Source of the DNA: Apilactobacillus kunkeei DSM 12361 = ATCC 700308
Lineage (GTDB): Bacteria; Bacillota; Bacilli; Lactobacillales; Lactobacillaceae
Assembly (NCBI RefSeq): GCF_001281265.1
Contig: NZ_JXDB01000004.1
Coordinates: 1-56,787 of the forward strand
DNA: 56,787 nucleotides
Reading direction: 5' to 3'
The notes under the pieces were generated by a model. It made no database searches, was not told the origin of the DNA, and saw only the letters and a list, made by a program, of their open reading frames with translations. Positions 1-12,557 of the stretch are shown piece by piece; positions within the stretch are counted from its first letter, which is position 1; the number at the start of each line of letters is the position of its first letter. The translations under genes were made by a program, and so were the position numbers.

Positions 1-45
1 AAAATAACAATTTATTCAGAAGAGCTAAGTTAAGCTTTTCATCTA

Positions 46-62
<17 letters not shown>
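1..62 (+). repeat. rRNA leader repeat, left copy (end of leader plus first bases of 16S)
   Basis: These bases match 56727-56787 almost exactly, differing by a one-base indel (ATCTATAAGAT here, ATCTTAAGAT there). They are the 3' end of the rRNA leader running into the 16S gene. The indel shows the two copies are separate operons rather than one sequence read twice around a circle. Confidence 0.9.
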
Positions 63-4758
<4,696 letters not shown>

Positions 4759-4829
4759 AAGTAAGGTAGTAATCGGAAGAAATAAATAATATCTAGTTTT
4801 GAGAGAACGAAGTTCTTTCAGATAAATAG

Positions 4830-4946
4830 TGTGGTGGCGATAGCTAGAAGGATACACCTGTTCCCATGCCGAACACAGAAGTTAAGCTTCTAAACGCCGA
4901 TAGTAGTTGAGGGATCGCCCTCTGCAAGGGTAGGAAGTCGCCGCGC
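4830..4946 (+). rRNA. rrf: 5S ribosomal RNA
   Basis: About 117 bases, recognised by the paired ends GTGTGGTGGCGA / TCGCCGCGCG and the conserved CCGAACACAGAAGTTAAGC. It lies 71 bases after the 23S end. The ends are placed to within a few bases. Confidence 0.94.
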
Positions 4947-4954
4947 GAATAAAA

Positions 4955-4984
4955 AAGTCTTCGATGTAAATCGAAGGCTTTTTG
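4955..4984 (+). terminator. Rho-independent terminator after 5S
   Basis: An 11-base-pair stem (4955-4965 with 4970-4980) closed by a GTAA tetraloop and followed by a T run. It ends only about nine bases before the tRNA-Thr gene, so that tRNA depends on read-through or on a promoter inside the 5S/terminator region. Confidence 0.85.
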
Positions 4985-4992
4985 TTAATATT

Positions 4993-5065
4993 GCCGTTTT
5001 AGCTCAGGAGGTAGAGCGTTTCCATGGTAAGGAAGAGGTCCCGGGTTCAAATCCCGGAAACGGCT
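4993..5065 (+). tRNA. tRNA-Thr (anticodon GGU)
   Basis: A complete cloverleaf: acceptor GCCGTTT/AAACGGC, D-arm GCTC/GAGC, anticodon loop ATGGTAA with anticodon GGT (reads ACC and ACU), and T-arm CCGGG-TTCAAAT-CCCGG. The 3' CCA is not encoded. It is the only tRNA gene attached to this rRNA operon and sits directly after the 5S terminator. Confidence 0.95.
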
Positions 5066-5141
5066 TAAACTTAAAGAATATATAACATTCATTAATATAT
5101 ATAGAATAAAGAGTTTAATAAATATAAATAGAATAATCAAA

Positions 5142-5179
5142 AAAAGCAGTGAATTGCTAGTAATTCACTGCTTTTTTTG
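5142..5179 (+). terminator. Rho-independent terminator after tRNA-Thr
   Basis: Inverted repeat AAGCAGTGAATT ... AATTCACTGCTT with a five- to six-base loop, preceded by an A run and followed by a run of seven Ts. It closes the rRNA-tRNA unit. The roughly 75 AT-rich bases between the tRNA and the stem show no other feature. Confidence 0.88.
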
Positions 5180-5226
5180 TTTTCAACAAGCTAAATTTTT
5201 AGACTTCAAAGCCAATTAGCAAGAAA

Positions 5227-5255
5227 TTGAATGTCTTAATTGCTTTTGATATAAC
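5227..5255 (+). promoter_or_regulatory. Putative sigma-A promoter of the DUF2252-ppk pair
   Basis: -35 TTGAAT (5227-5232), a 17-base spacer, and -10 TATAAC (5250-5255). A strong ribosome binding site (AAAGGAGGG) follows before the ATG at 5282. There is no other obvious promoter between the tRNA terminator and the gene. Confidence 0.6.
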
Positions 5256-5281
5256 TGGTAATTGAAAAGGAGGGATAATTT

Positions 5282-6673
5282 ATGAATAAGAAAATATTAC
5301 CTTATAATTTTGATTTTACAGATATATTGTTGAAGACACCCGCTGAATTGATTGTTGAGGGTAGTAGATTAGCAATTGATACTAAATATGATGATATAGC
5401 AAGTTATAAAGTTAATCATCGTGATGTTTCAAAAATTATGAAACCTAAAAATGATTTGCTGTATAAAGATTTGCTCGCAACCAAAAGGAAGCGAATGTCA
5501 AAATCACCCTTTGCATTCTTTCGAGGATCAGTTGATGTGATGAATTATGATTTAAATCACTATAATAATTCAGGCATCAAAACTTTAATTGGTGGAGACG
5601 CTCATCTTGGTAATTTTGGTTACTATGGTTCATCAGAAGGACAGTTATTGTTTGACATGAATGATTTTGATGAGTCTCACATTGATTATTGGGAATATGA
5701 CGTAAAGCGACTGTTGGTTAGTGCATTGCTGGTAGCAAAACAACAGGGCTTTCATTTAAAAAAGGATGTAGAACCTTTTCTAAAAAAATCTGTTAAAACT
5801 TATTTGAAAACGTTGAGATATATGGGTAATTTGCCATCAATGGAAAGATTCATAAAGCCCAATACTTTGGAAAACATTTCGAGTAGTTTTTCTAAAATTC
5901 ATGAATCCAAAATTACCTTTGATAAATCATTTAAAAAAATTGTCAGTAAATCTATCAATAAGGCTATTAATAATAATTCAGATTATGCAGTTAAAAAATA
6001 TACGACCACCCTAAAAGGTCAAAAACAATTTATAGAAGATACACCTGTTACGGTGCATGTCGGAAATGAAGATTATAAGAAGTTGGTAAAAGGTTATGAA
6101 AATTATTTACATCACTCAAGAAGTGATATTAAACAATTTTTGCTTCAATTCCATATTGTTGATATTGTTCGACATACCGTTGGGGTTGGGAGCGTCGGAA
6201 CACTTTGTTATTTAATTTTACTAGAAAATTCCTCCGGAGATGATCTTGTTTTACAAATAAAACAAGGATTGCCAATTTATCAAGATGATAAAATCTACAT
6301 CGACAATAAACATTCAACCGGAGAAGATATTATGAATTGTCAATTGATTTTGCAAAGTGCATCAGACCCATTTCTAGGTTATTTTAATACTGAAAAAAAT
6401 AGTTTTTATGTAAGACAGTTTAGAGACATGAAGGGCTCGGTTAATCTTAATAAATTAGATTTTCCAGCATTCTGTGACTATGTAAATGTATGTATCAGTC
6501 TATTAGCTAGAGCACATAGCCAGTCACCAACTTTTTATAAAATTATTGGATATTTAGAAAGCAAAGATTGGATATCAGAAGCCTTAGTAAAGTACTCGAA
6601 ACGTTATGTTGAACAAGTTGAATTAGATTTTAAGTCCTTTACTGGAGGCGGAAAACATGGGAATAAAATCTAA
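5282..6673 (+). CDS. DUF2252 family protein, kinase-like, coupled to polyphosphate kinase
   Basis: A 463-residue cytoplasmic protein of the DUF2252 family, whose biochemical role is not established as far as I know. The diagnostic segments are PFAFFRG (76-82), GGDAHLGNFG (104-113) and DMNDFDE (125-131). The last two resemble the catalytic loop (HxDxxxxN type) and the metal-binding DFx motif of aminoglycoside-phosphotransferase-like kinases, so a phosphotransferase activity is my inference. A late ARAHSQS segment is also typical of the family. The start has a strong Shine-Dalgarno (AAAGGAGGG). The last 17 bases overlap the start of the ppk gene, implying translational coupling. The gene is visibly more AT-rich than the genes downstream. 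The family call is confident; the function is not known. Confidence 0.85.
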   Translation: MNKKILPYNFDFTDILLKTPAELIVEGSRLAIDTKYDDIASYKVNHRDVSKIMKPKNDLLYKDLLATKRKRMSKSPFAFFRGSVDVMNYDLNHYNNSGIKTLIGGDAHLGNFGYYGSSEGQLLFDMNDFDESHIDYWEYDVKRLLVSALLVAKQQGFHLKKDVEPFLKKSVKTYLKTLRYMGNLPSMERFIKPNTLENISSSFSKIHESKITFDKSFKKIVSKSINKAINNNSDYAVKKYTTTLKGQKQFIEDTPVTVHVGNEDYKKLVKGYENYLHHSRSDIKQFLLQFHIVDIVRHTVGVGSVGTLCYLILLENSSGDDLVLQIKQGLPIYQDDKIYIDNKHSTGEDIMNCQLILQSASDPFLGYFNTEKNSFYVRQFRDMKGSVNLNKLDFPAFCDYVNVCISLLARAHSQSPTFYKIIGYLESKDWISEALVKYSKRYVEQVELDFKSFTGGGKHGNKI

Positions 6674-8816
6674 ATACAAAGGTGAGTTATACAATCGAGA
6701 TTTAAGCTGGTTACTTTTTAATAAAAGGGTAATCGAATTAGCAAATAATTATCATGTTCCGTATTTAAACAAACTAAATTTTTTATCTATCGCATCTAGC
6801 AATTTAGATGAATTTTACAGTGTTAGGGTTCCTAGTCTACAAAGTCAAGAAGCCTTGACTAACAACGGACGTGATCCAAAAACGATGTTAAAGTATTCAG
6901 AATTATTAAAAAAAATTCATGAGTCAAATGATAATAATTTCAAATTACAATCGAAGTATTTCAATCAACTAATTACCCAATTATCGGATTATGGTATTGG
7001 TAAATTCGTAAAGTATGTTGATTTATGTGATCGAATGAAGCAAAAAGCTAACCAAAAATTCGATGAAAAAATTCTTCCTTTTCTGACTAGTACCACATTT
7101 AATTCTGAATATAATTTAGACTTTTTGAAAAATAAATGGATGGCAATTGCGACATTGGTTAAAACAAAAGCAGACACGTCAATTCGTATTATGCCAATAC
7201 CACCATATATTAGAAGAACCGTAAGTTTGAAAGCAAACGGAAAAAAACAATACTTGATGATGGAAGATCTTATCATCAATAATCTTGAAAATTTATATGA
7301 CGATGGTGAAATTGAGGATGTTATCATATTTCGATTAAGTCGAGATTTAGATGCATCAATTGACCTAGATAAAAATAATGGTAGTAAAAAAACTATCCAA
7401 AACTTACGTCATTATCTAGCGAACCGAGAAAAGGGTAAAGTAACAATGTTAGAAATACAGAAATTACCCGATACTAACGAAAAATTCATTAATTATTTTA
7501 TTAAAAAGTTTAAAATTAAACCAAGTGATGTTTTTAAAATTGATGCTCCATTAGATTTGACATTTATGTTTCCGTTGATTAAATCTTGGAGTAAAAAGCA
7601 TCCAGTACTATCATATCCTGACTTTTCAGGAACAAAGTGGCATGGAAACAAATCTATGCAAGATTATCTTAAAAGCCATAATCTACTCTTACAATATCCT
7701 TATGATTCATTCGATCAATTTCTTCAGTTTTTAAAAGAAGCGGTAGATAATCCTAAAACTATAGCAATCAAACAAACAATTTATCGAGTCGCGGATAATT
7801 CCAAAGTCATAGAGCTATTAAAAGAAGCTTCTAAGAAGGGAATTAAAGTGACAGTGGTAGTTGAACTGAGAGCTAGGTTTGATGAGACTAATAACCTCAA
7901 AGTAACTGACGAATTGGAAGATGCAGGATGCGAAATTATATTTGGAAAAAAATATATGAAGGTCCACAGCAAAACATGCTTGGTCATAATGAATGATAAG
8001 AGTAGTGTTAAAGGATACGTACAGATTGGAACTGGAAATTATAACGAACAAACAGCAAAGGGATTTGTTGATTTAAGTTTATATTCCAGTTCGGATGAAT
8101 ATGTGAACTGTCTAATATCATTCTTTGATTATTTGTCTCATAATGGTGATTGTTCACGTTCGCCAAAATATAATTCTATTGTTTCGTCACCCAATCGAAT
8201 CGAAGATATGGTTATTCAAAATATAAATCGAGTTAAGGAATATTACCAAAAATATGGTAAGGGCAAAGTTTTTCTTAAAGTAAATTCTTTGACAGATGTT
8301 GATGTCATTGCAGCCATTTATGATGCTGCTACGGTGGGGGTCCCTTTTAGACTGGTAGTAAGAGGATCTTGTTGTTTGAAATTAGGAATATGTGGAGATA
8401 AAGAAAATATCGTCGTTTCAAGTGTTGTCGGTCAATTCCTAGAGCATAGCAGAATATATGCGTTTTATACAGATCAGCCGTCATTGTGGATTTCCTCAGC
8501 TGATTTAATGACAAGAAACATGGTTAATCGCGTTGAATTAGCAGCTAAGATTTTGGATAAATATAATATTAATAAAATTCAAAAAATTATTGATGTTTAT
8601 TCTGAAGATGATGTCGATGGTTTCTTCTTGGACAAGGAAGGAAACTATTTCAAGTTTGAAAATTCTAAAAATCATTCTGCACAACAGACATTTATCCAGG
8701 AATCTATAAAATTATCCAAACAATTAGAAAGTCAAAGATCACTTTATAAAAGGATTACTGAAAAAATAAGTAAATTAAAGAATCACTTAGTTTCAGGAAA
8801 AAATGAAACGTTATAA
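6657..8816 (+). CDS. ppk1: Polyphosphate kinase 1
   Basis: Makes inorganic polyphosphate from ATP reversibly. The 719-residue length is normal for PPK1. The N-domain signature NRDLSWLLFNKRV is at 13-25. The autophosphorylated histidine is H437 in MKVHSKTCLV, and the second active-site histidine is H597 in FLEHSRI, matching E. coli H435 and H592. The C-terminal domain keeps SSADLMTRN. The ATG lies inside the DUF2252 gene with its Shine-Dalgarno GGAGGCGG there, so the two are probably co-translated. Both genes are AT-rich and may have arrived together. An exopolyphosphatase gene lies about 3.7 kb downstream, giving this organism both synthesis and breakdown of polyphosphate. Confidence 0.96.
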   Translation: MGIKSKYKGELYNRDLSWLLFNKRVIELANNYHVPYLNKLNFLSIASSNLDEFYSVRVPSLQSQEALTNNGRDPKTMLKYSELLKKIHESNDNNFKLQSKYFNQLITQLSDYGIGKFVKYVDLCDRMKQKANQKFDEKILPFLTSTTFNSEYNLDFLKNKWMAIATLVKTKADTSIRIMPIPPYIRRTVSLKANGKKQYLMMEDLIINNLENLYDDGEIEDVIIFRLSRDLDASIDLDKNNGSKKTIQNLRHYLANREKGKVTMLEIQKLPDTNEKFINYFIKKFKIKPSDVFKIDAPLDLTFMFPLIKSWSKKHPVLSYPDFSGTKWHGNKSMQDYLKSHNLLLQYPYDSFDQFLQFLKEAVDNPKTIAIKQTIYRVADNSKVIELLKEASKKGIKVTVVVELRARFDETNNLKVTDELEDAGCEIIFGKKYMKVHSKTCLVIMNDKSSVKGYVQIGTGNYNEQTAKGFVDLSLYSSSDEYVNCLISFFDYLSHNGDCSRSPKYNSIVSSPNRIEDMVIQNINRVKEYYQKYGKGKVFLKVNSLTDVDVIAAIYDAATVGVPFRLVVRGSCCLKLGICGDKENIVVSSVVGQFLEHSRIYAFYTDQPSLWISSADLMTRNMVNRVELAAKILDKYNINKIQKIIDVYSEDDVDGFFLDKEGNYFKFENSKNHSAQQTFIQESIKLSKQLESQRSLYKRITEKISKLKNHLVSGKNETL

Positions 8817-8842
8817 CATCTCTAGGGTGTGATTCCCCATAT

Positions 8843-8877
8843 AAAAAGACCAATCTTTTATGATTGGTCTTTTTTTA
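8843..8877. terminator. Bidirectional terminator between ppk1 and helD
   Basis: Perfect inverted repeat AAAAAGACCAATC ... GATTGGTCTTTTT with a short loop, carrying A and T runs on both sides. It can stop ppk1 transcription on the plus strand and helD transcription on the minus strand. Confidence 0.88.
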
Positions 8878-8878
8878 A

Positions 8879-11185
8879 TTATTTAATTTTTCTATCAATT
8901 TTAACATCATTAATTGGTAAGTTAGCGTTTGCAATAATTGGTGAAACAGTACCATTACTAATTAATGTTAGGTGGTGCATTGAACGAGTGGCAATTGTGT
9001 AGATTGTTCCAACATAATCATCGTTTGGATAATTATCTTTAGAAACGTTCCAAGCAATGACAGAATCAAATTCTAGTCCCTTAGCTAGATAGATTGGCAT
9101 GATTACCACACCCTTTGGAAGTGATCTATCTGTATCAGCTAATAGGGTTGGATTAAGTTGGTTATAGGTATGTTGATGGAGTTGTTTTGCTTCATTTAAG
9201 TTCTTGGTAACAATTGCTACGGTACCTTCATCTTTTAATTCTTGTTGGGCACTTTCAATTAAAGCATCAATACATTCTTTTTCGTTATGACGAATTAAAA
9301 TCTCAGGTGATTTACCTGGACGGTTAAATGCTTCAATCTCATCACCGTTTGGTAATAGTGATTTAGCAAAGTTAGTGATTGGATAAGTTGAACGATATGA
9401 TCGGTTCAAAGTAATCAATCTTGATTTCTTAGTAGCAAATGCTTCGTTTAACTTATTTAGTAATTCTTGAGGAGCCTCAACCGCCTTGAACAATGCCTGT
9501 TCACTGTCACCAATTAAGTTAATCTTGGTTTGAGGGAAAGAATGTTTGATGTAAATCAATTGGGCGATTGAGTAGTCCTGCATTTCGTCGACAAATAGAT
9601 ATTGCATGGTTTGGTTTTGACCGCCACCAATCATTAAATCACGCATGTATAGAAGTGGGGCAGCATCATCCAAACGAACTTGATGTAATTCGATTGAATC
9701 TGCAAAACCATCGACGTCATCGTTCCATGCATCAACATTAACATCATTTGGTAGGACCACTTGTTGCATGAAGCGTTGGTATTGAAGATATGGATCAAAA
9801 AATGAGCCGTTATACAAAGCATCATATACTTTTCTGAAATGTTCAGTCACAATTTGTTTAGCAATGAAGTATCTTTCATCATCTTCATCCTGGAAACTAC
9901 CTAGTTGGTGACCTTCCATGAAATCATGATATTGTTCAGAGTTAAGTTGGTCGATTGCATCATCAACCCATGGTTTATATACTTCGACTTCAATTCGTTT
10001 CTTCAAGATTTCAATCAAACGGTTCTTAGTCTTTAAGAACTTGTCAGCCGGTTTCATTTGTTTAGGTTGAGAAGCGTAAATGTCCTTAATCACATCGGCA
10101 TCGAAGAAGACCTTGCCATCGATTAAGATGCTTTGAAAAGCAATGTCATCATTGAAAACGGTATTAATATAGCTCTCAATTGATGTCATGTATTGATGAC
10201 TGCGTTTGAATGATTGAATTGCTTTTTCTTCATCGGTGTATGCTTGTTCGGTTTCATATTGGTCGAATAAACTTTGGACCTTCACACCTTCAAGACGGTG
10301 ATCGATGAACTCTTGTAAAGTAACCTGTCTCATATTACGTTCGCCTAAACTAGGTAAAACATCAGAAATATAATGTGAGAACAAACGGTTAGGGGAGAAC
10401 AAAATAATTTGATCTGCCTGAAGTGAGCTTCTGCTGTGGTACAACAAGAAAGCAATTCTTTGTAGAATCGCAGAAGTCTTACCGGAACCAGCGACCCCTT
10501 GAACGACAAGTAGGTCATTGTAGGTATCTCTGATGATATCGTTTTGTTCCTTTTGAATTGTTGAAACGATGTTTTGCATCACTTCATCATGTTGTTGTCC
10601 CAACACGGATTGAAGCATTTCATCACCCACAGTTTCATTGGTATCAAACATGTTGATGATTTCACCGTGACTAATTTGAAACTGTCGCTTCTTTTCTAGG
10701 TCGGTGCTTTGTTTACCAGCAGGGGTTTGATATGAAACTTTTCCCAACGTTCCGTTGTAATAAATACTAGAAATTGGGGCACGCCAATCGTAGACTAGGA
10801 AGTTTTCATTATCGTCAACGAATGAGGCGGTGCCGATGTATAAGCTTTCTGTATCATCGTCTCCATCATCCTTGATATCAATTCGGCCAAAGTATGGTGA
10901 ATCAGCTAGTTTTTTGTATGTTTCAAGTTGGTTTTTAATAATTGCTTCGCTTTGGACTACCTTATTAACTAGTCCTCTTTGTTGTTGGAGGTCAGCGGAA
11001 GTTTCAATCCTATCATCGACTTCGACGTAGTTAACAGAAGTATTGTTACCGTAGTTTTGTTGAACACGTTTGGTTTCATTGTGTGCTTTTTGGTATTCAG
11101 TTTCTGTCTTGTCGATTCGTTTGTTTAATTTGGCGACAACTTTATTGACACGATTTTGTTCATTTGTAAGATCGTTATTAGCCAT
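8879..11185 (-). CDS. helD: HelD-like superfamily 1 helicase/RNA polymerase recycling factor
   Basis: A 768-residue UvrD/Rep-type ATPase of the HelD family, which in Gram-positive bacteria binds RNA polymerase and helps release stalled complexes. A charged N-terminal coiled-coil (about 1-95, starting with the NRVNKVVAKLNKR region) is the arm expected to enter the polymerase secondary channel. Walker A GVAGSGKT is at 230-237; the Walker B region is FVDEMQDYS; LNRSYRS is a later helicase motif. There is no zinc cluster or exonuclease domain. The Shine-Dalgarno AGGAGGT precedes the ATG. It is monocistronic, divergent from trpS, and ends at a shared terminator with ppk1. Confidence 0.92.
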   Translation of the reverse strand: MANNDLTNEQNRVNKVVAKLNKRIDKTETEYQKAHNETKRVQQNYGNNTSVNYVEVDDRIETSADLQQQRGLVNKVVQSEAIIKNQLETYKKLADSPYFGRIDIKDDGDDDTESLYIGTASFVDDNENFLVYDWRAPISSIYYNGTLGKVSYQTPAGKQSTDLEKKRQFQISHGEIINMFDTNETVGDEMLQSVLGQQHDEVMQNIVSTIQKEQNDIIRDTYNDLLVVQGVAGSGKTSAILQRIAFLLYHSRSSLQADQIILFSPNRLFSHYISDVLPSLGERNMRQVTLQEFIDHRLEGVKVQSLFDQYETEQAYTDEEKAIQSFKRSHQYMTSIESYINTVFNDDIAFQSILIDGKVFFDADVIKDIYASQPKQMKPADKFLKTKNRLIEILKKRIEVEVYKPWVDDAIDQLNSEQYHDFMEGHQLGSFQDEDDERYFIAKQIVTEHFRKVYDALYNGSFFDPYLQYQRFMQQVVLPNDVNVDAWNDDVDGFADSIELHQVRLDDAAPLLYMRDLMIGGGQNQTMQYLFVDEMQDYSIAQLIYIKHSFPQTKINLIGDSEQALFKAVEAPQELLNKLNEAFATKKSRLITLNRSYRSTYPITNFAKSLLPNGDEIEAFNRPGKSPEILIRHNEKECIDALIESAQQELKDEGTVAIVTKNLNEAKQLHQHTYNQLNPTLLADTDRSLPKGVVIMPIYLAKGLEFDSVIAWNVSKDNYPNDDYVGTIYTIATRSMHHLTLISNGTVSPIIANANLPINDVKIDRKIK

Positions 11186-11231
11186 TTTTACCTCCTGATT
11201 TATTGTTAAATCCGTTCATTTATGCTCAATA

Positions 11232-11260
11232 ATTCTAATTAGATTTTGGCGTCATGTCAA
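11232..11260 (-). promoter_or_regulatory. helD promoter
   Basis: On the minus strand, -35 TTGACA (11260-11255), a 17-base spacer and -10 TAGAAT (11237-11232). This is a near-consensus sigma-A promoter about 45 bases before the helD start. Its -35 box lies only 12 bases from the -35 box of the divergent trpS promoter. Confidence 0.75.
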
Positions 11261-11272
11261 TTAATATCCTTT

Positions 11273-11301
11273 TTGACATGTCAATTTAAATCCAGTAAAA
11301 T
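11273..11301 (+). promoter_or_regulatory. trpS promoter with a palindrome over the -35 box
   Basis: -35 TTGACA (11273-11278), a 17-base spacer, and -10 TAAAAT (11296-11301), just before the T-box leader. The -35 box is the first half of the 12-base perfect palindrome TTGACATGTCAA (11273-11284). A related CATGTCAATT occurs at 11253-11262 over the helD -35 box. Confidence 0.75.
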
Positions 11302-11314
11302 ATAGTTAATATTA

Positions 11315-11498
11315 ATGTAAGTAGCGATGTCATTTACAGAGAGATTATGTATTACTGAAAATAATCACGACTAGCGAAATGGATGAATTTATGGGATTGC
11401 ACCCTTATCGCAGAGTGGCAAATGATAATACATTTGTAAGTTAGGTGGTACCGCGCTCAAGCGTCCTATTGTTTTTTTAACAATGGGGCGCTTTTTTT
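11315..11498 (+). promoter_or_regulatory. T-box riboswitch (tryptophan) of trpS
   Basis: A tRNA-sensing leader. The invariant T-box AGGTGGTACCGCG is at 11443-11455, and the terminator is a 12-base-pair stem (11460-11471 with 11481-11492) followed by a T run. A stem III hairpin CAAATG/CATTTG is at about 11419-11436. A tryptophan codon TGG at 11380-11382, preceded by GAAA and followed by A, is the best candidate specifier; this reading fits the downstream gene but is inferred. Uncharged tRNA-Trp is expected to favour antitermination. Confidence 0.92.
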
Positions 11499-11515
11499 GG
11501 AAAGGAAGTAACAAA

Positions 11516-12535
11516 ATGGCAGATAAAAAAGTAATTCTAACTGGTGATCGACCAACTGGTAAACTACATATCGGACACTACGTTGGATCATTAAAAAACA
11601 GAGTTGCACTACAAAACTCAGGTGAATACGACACCAATATCATGATTGCGGACATGCAAGCATTAACTGATAATGCGCGTGACCCTGAAAAAATCAGAAA
11701 CTCACTATTACAAGTAGCTTTGGATTACTTAGCTGTCGGAATTGACCCAGAAAAATCAACAATCCTGGTTCAATCACAAATTCCTGCACTAAATGAATTA
11801 ACAATGCACTACTTAAACTTAGTTTCAGTTAACCGTTTGAAGAGGAACCCAACTGTTAAGACTGAAATTCAACAAAAGAAGTTTGGTGAAAGTGTTCCTG
11901 CTGGATTCTTTATTTACCCAGTCAGTCAAGCTGCAGATATTACTGCATTTAAGGCTGACACTGTTCCAGTTGGTGAAGACCAAGAACCAATGCTAGAACA
12001 AACTAGAGAAATTGTTAGAAGCATTAACGGTATCTATGGTAAGGACGTATTAGTTGAACCAGAAGGCTACTTCCCACCAAAGGGAATGGGTAGAATTCCT
12101 GGTTTAGATGGAAACGCTAAGATGAGTAAATCATTGAACAATGCCATCTACTTAGCAGACGATGCTGATACAATTCAAAAGAAAGTAATGTCAATGTACA
12201 CTGACCCTAACCACATTCACGTGGAAGATCCTGGTCAAGTTGAAGGAAACACTGTATTTACTTACCTAGACATCTTTGCTGACGACAAGCAAAAGGTTAC
12301 CGAATTAAAGGAACAATACAGACACGGCGGTCTAGGTGATGTGAAAATCAAACGTTACTTAAACGAAGTATTACAAGCTGAATTGGCACCAATCAGAGAA
12401 CGTCGTGAACAATTCGAAAAGGATCCACAAGCTGTTTATGACATTCTAAAGGCTGGTAGTGATAAAGCGAATAAGGTAGCCAACCAAACCCTAGATGAAG
12501 TAAGGGATGCTATTGGTATTAATTACTTTAAATAA
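11516..12535 (+). CDS. trpS: Tryptophanyl-tRNA synthetase
   Basis: Charges tRNA-Trp. The 339-residue length and class I signatures fit: HIGH at 18-21 ([12 protein letters not shown]) and KMSKS at 202-206. I start at the ATG at 11516, which follows the Shine-Dalgarno AAAGGAAG. An in-frame ATG 33 bases upstream (11483) lies inside the T-box terminator stem and is not a credible start. Expression is governed by the T-box leader immediately upstream. The ppx gene follows after 22 bases without a terminator, so the two are probably co-transcribed. Confidence 0.97.
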   Translation: MADKKVILTGDRPTGKLHIGHYVGSLKNRVALQNSGEYDTNIMIADMQALTDNARDPEKIRNSLLQVALDYLAVGIDPEKSTILVQSQIPALNELTMHYLNLVSVNRLKRNPTVKTEIQQKKFGESVPAGFFIYPVSQAADITAFKADTVPVGEDQEPMLEQTREIVRSINGIYGKDVLVEPEGYFPPKGMGRIPGLDGNAKMSKSLNNAIYLADDADTIQKKVMSMYTDPNHIHVEDPGQVEGNTVFTYLDIFADDKQKVTELKEQYRHGGLGDVKIKRYLNEVLQAELAPIRERREQFEKDPQAVYDILKAGSDKANKVANQTLDEVRDAIGINYFK

Positions 12536-12557
12536 AAAACTATTTTAGGAGTTTAGG

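Noticed and set aside
4993-8816. The AT-rich DUF2252-ppk1 pair as an island integrated into tRNA-Thr.
   Set aside because: No integrase, no duplicated tRNA end and no flanking repeat could be seen; composition alone is not enough.
11483-11515. Upstream-extended trpS start.
   Set aside because: The extra codons are encoded by the T-box terminator stem and T run; the ATG at 11516 has a proper Shine-Dalgarno.
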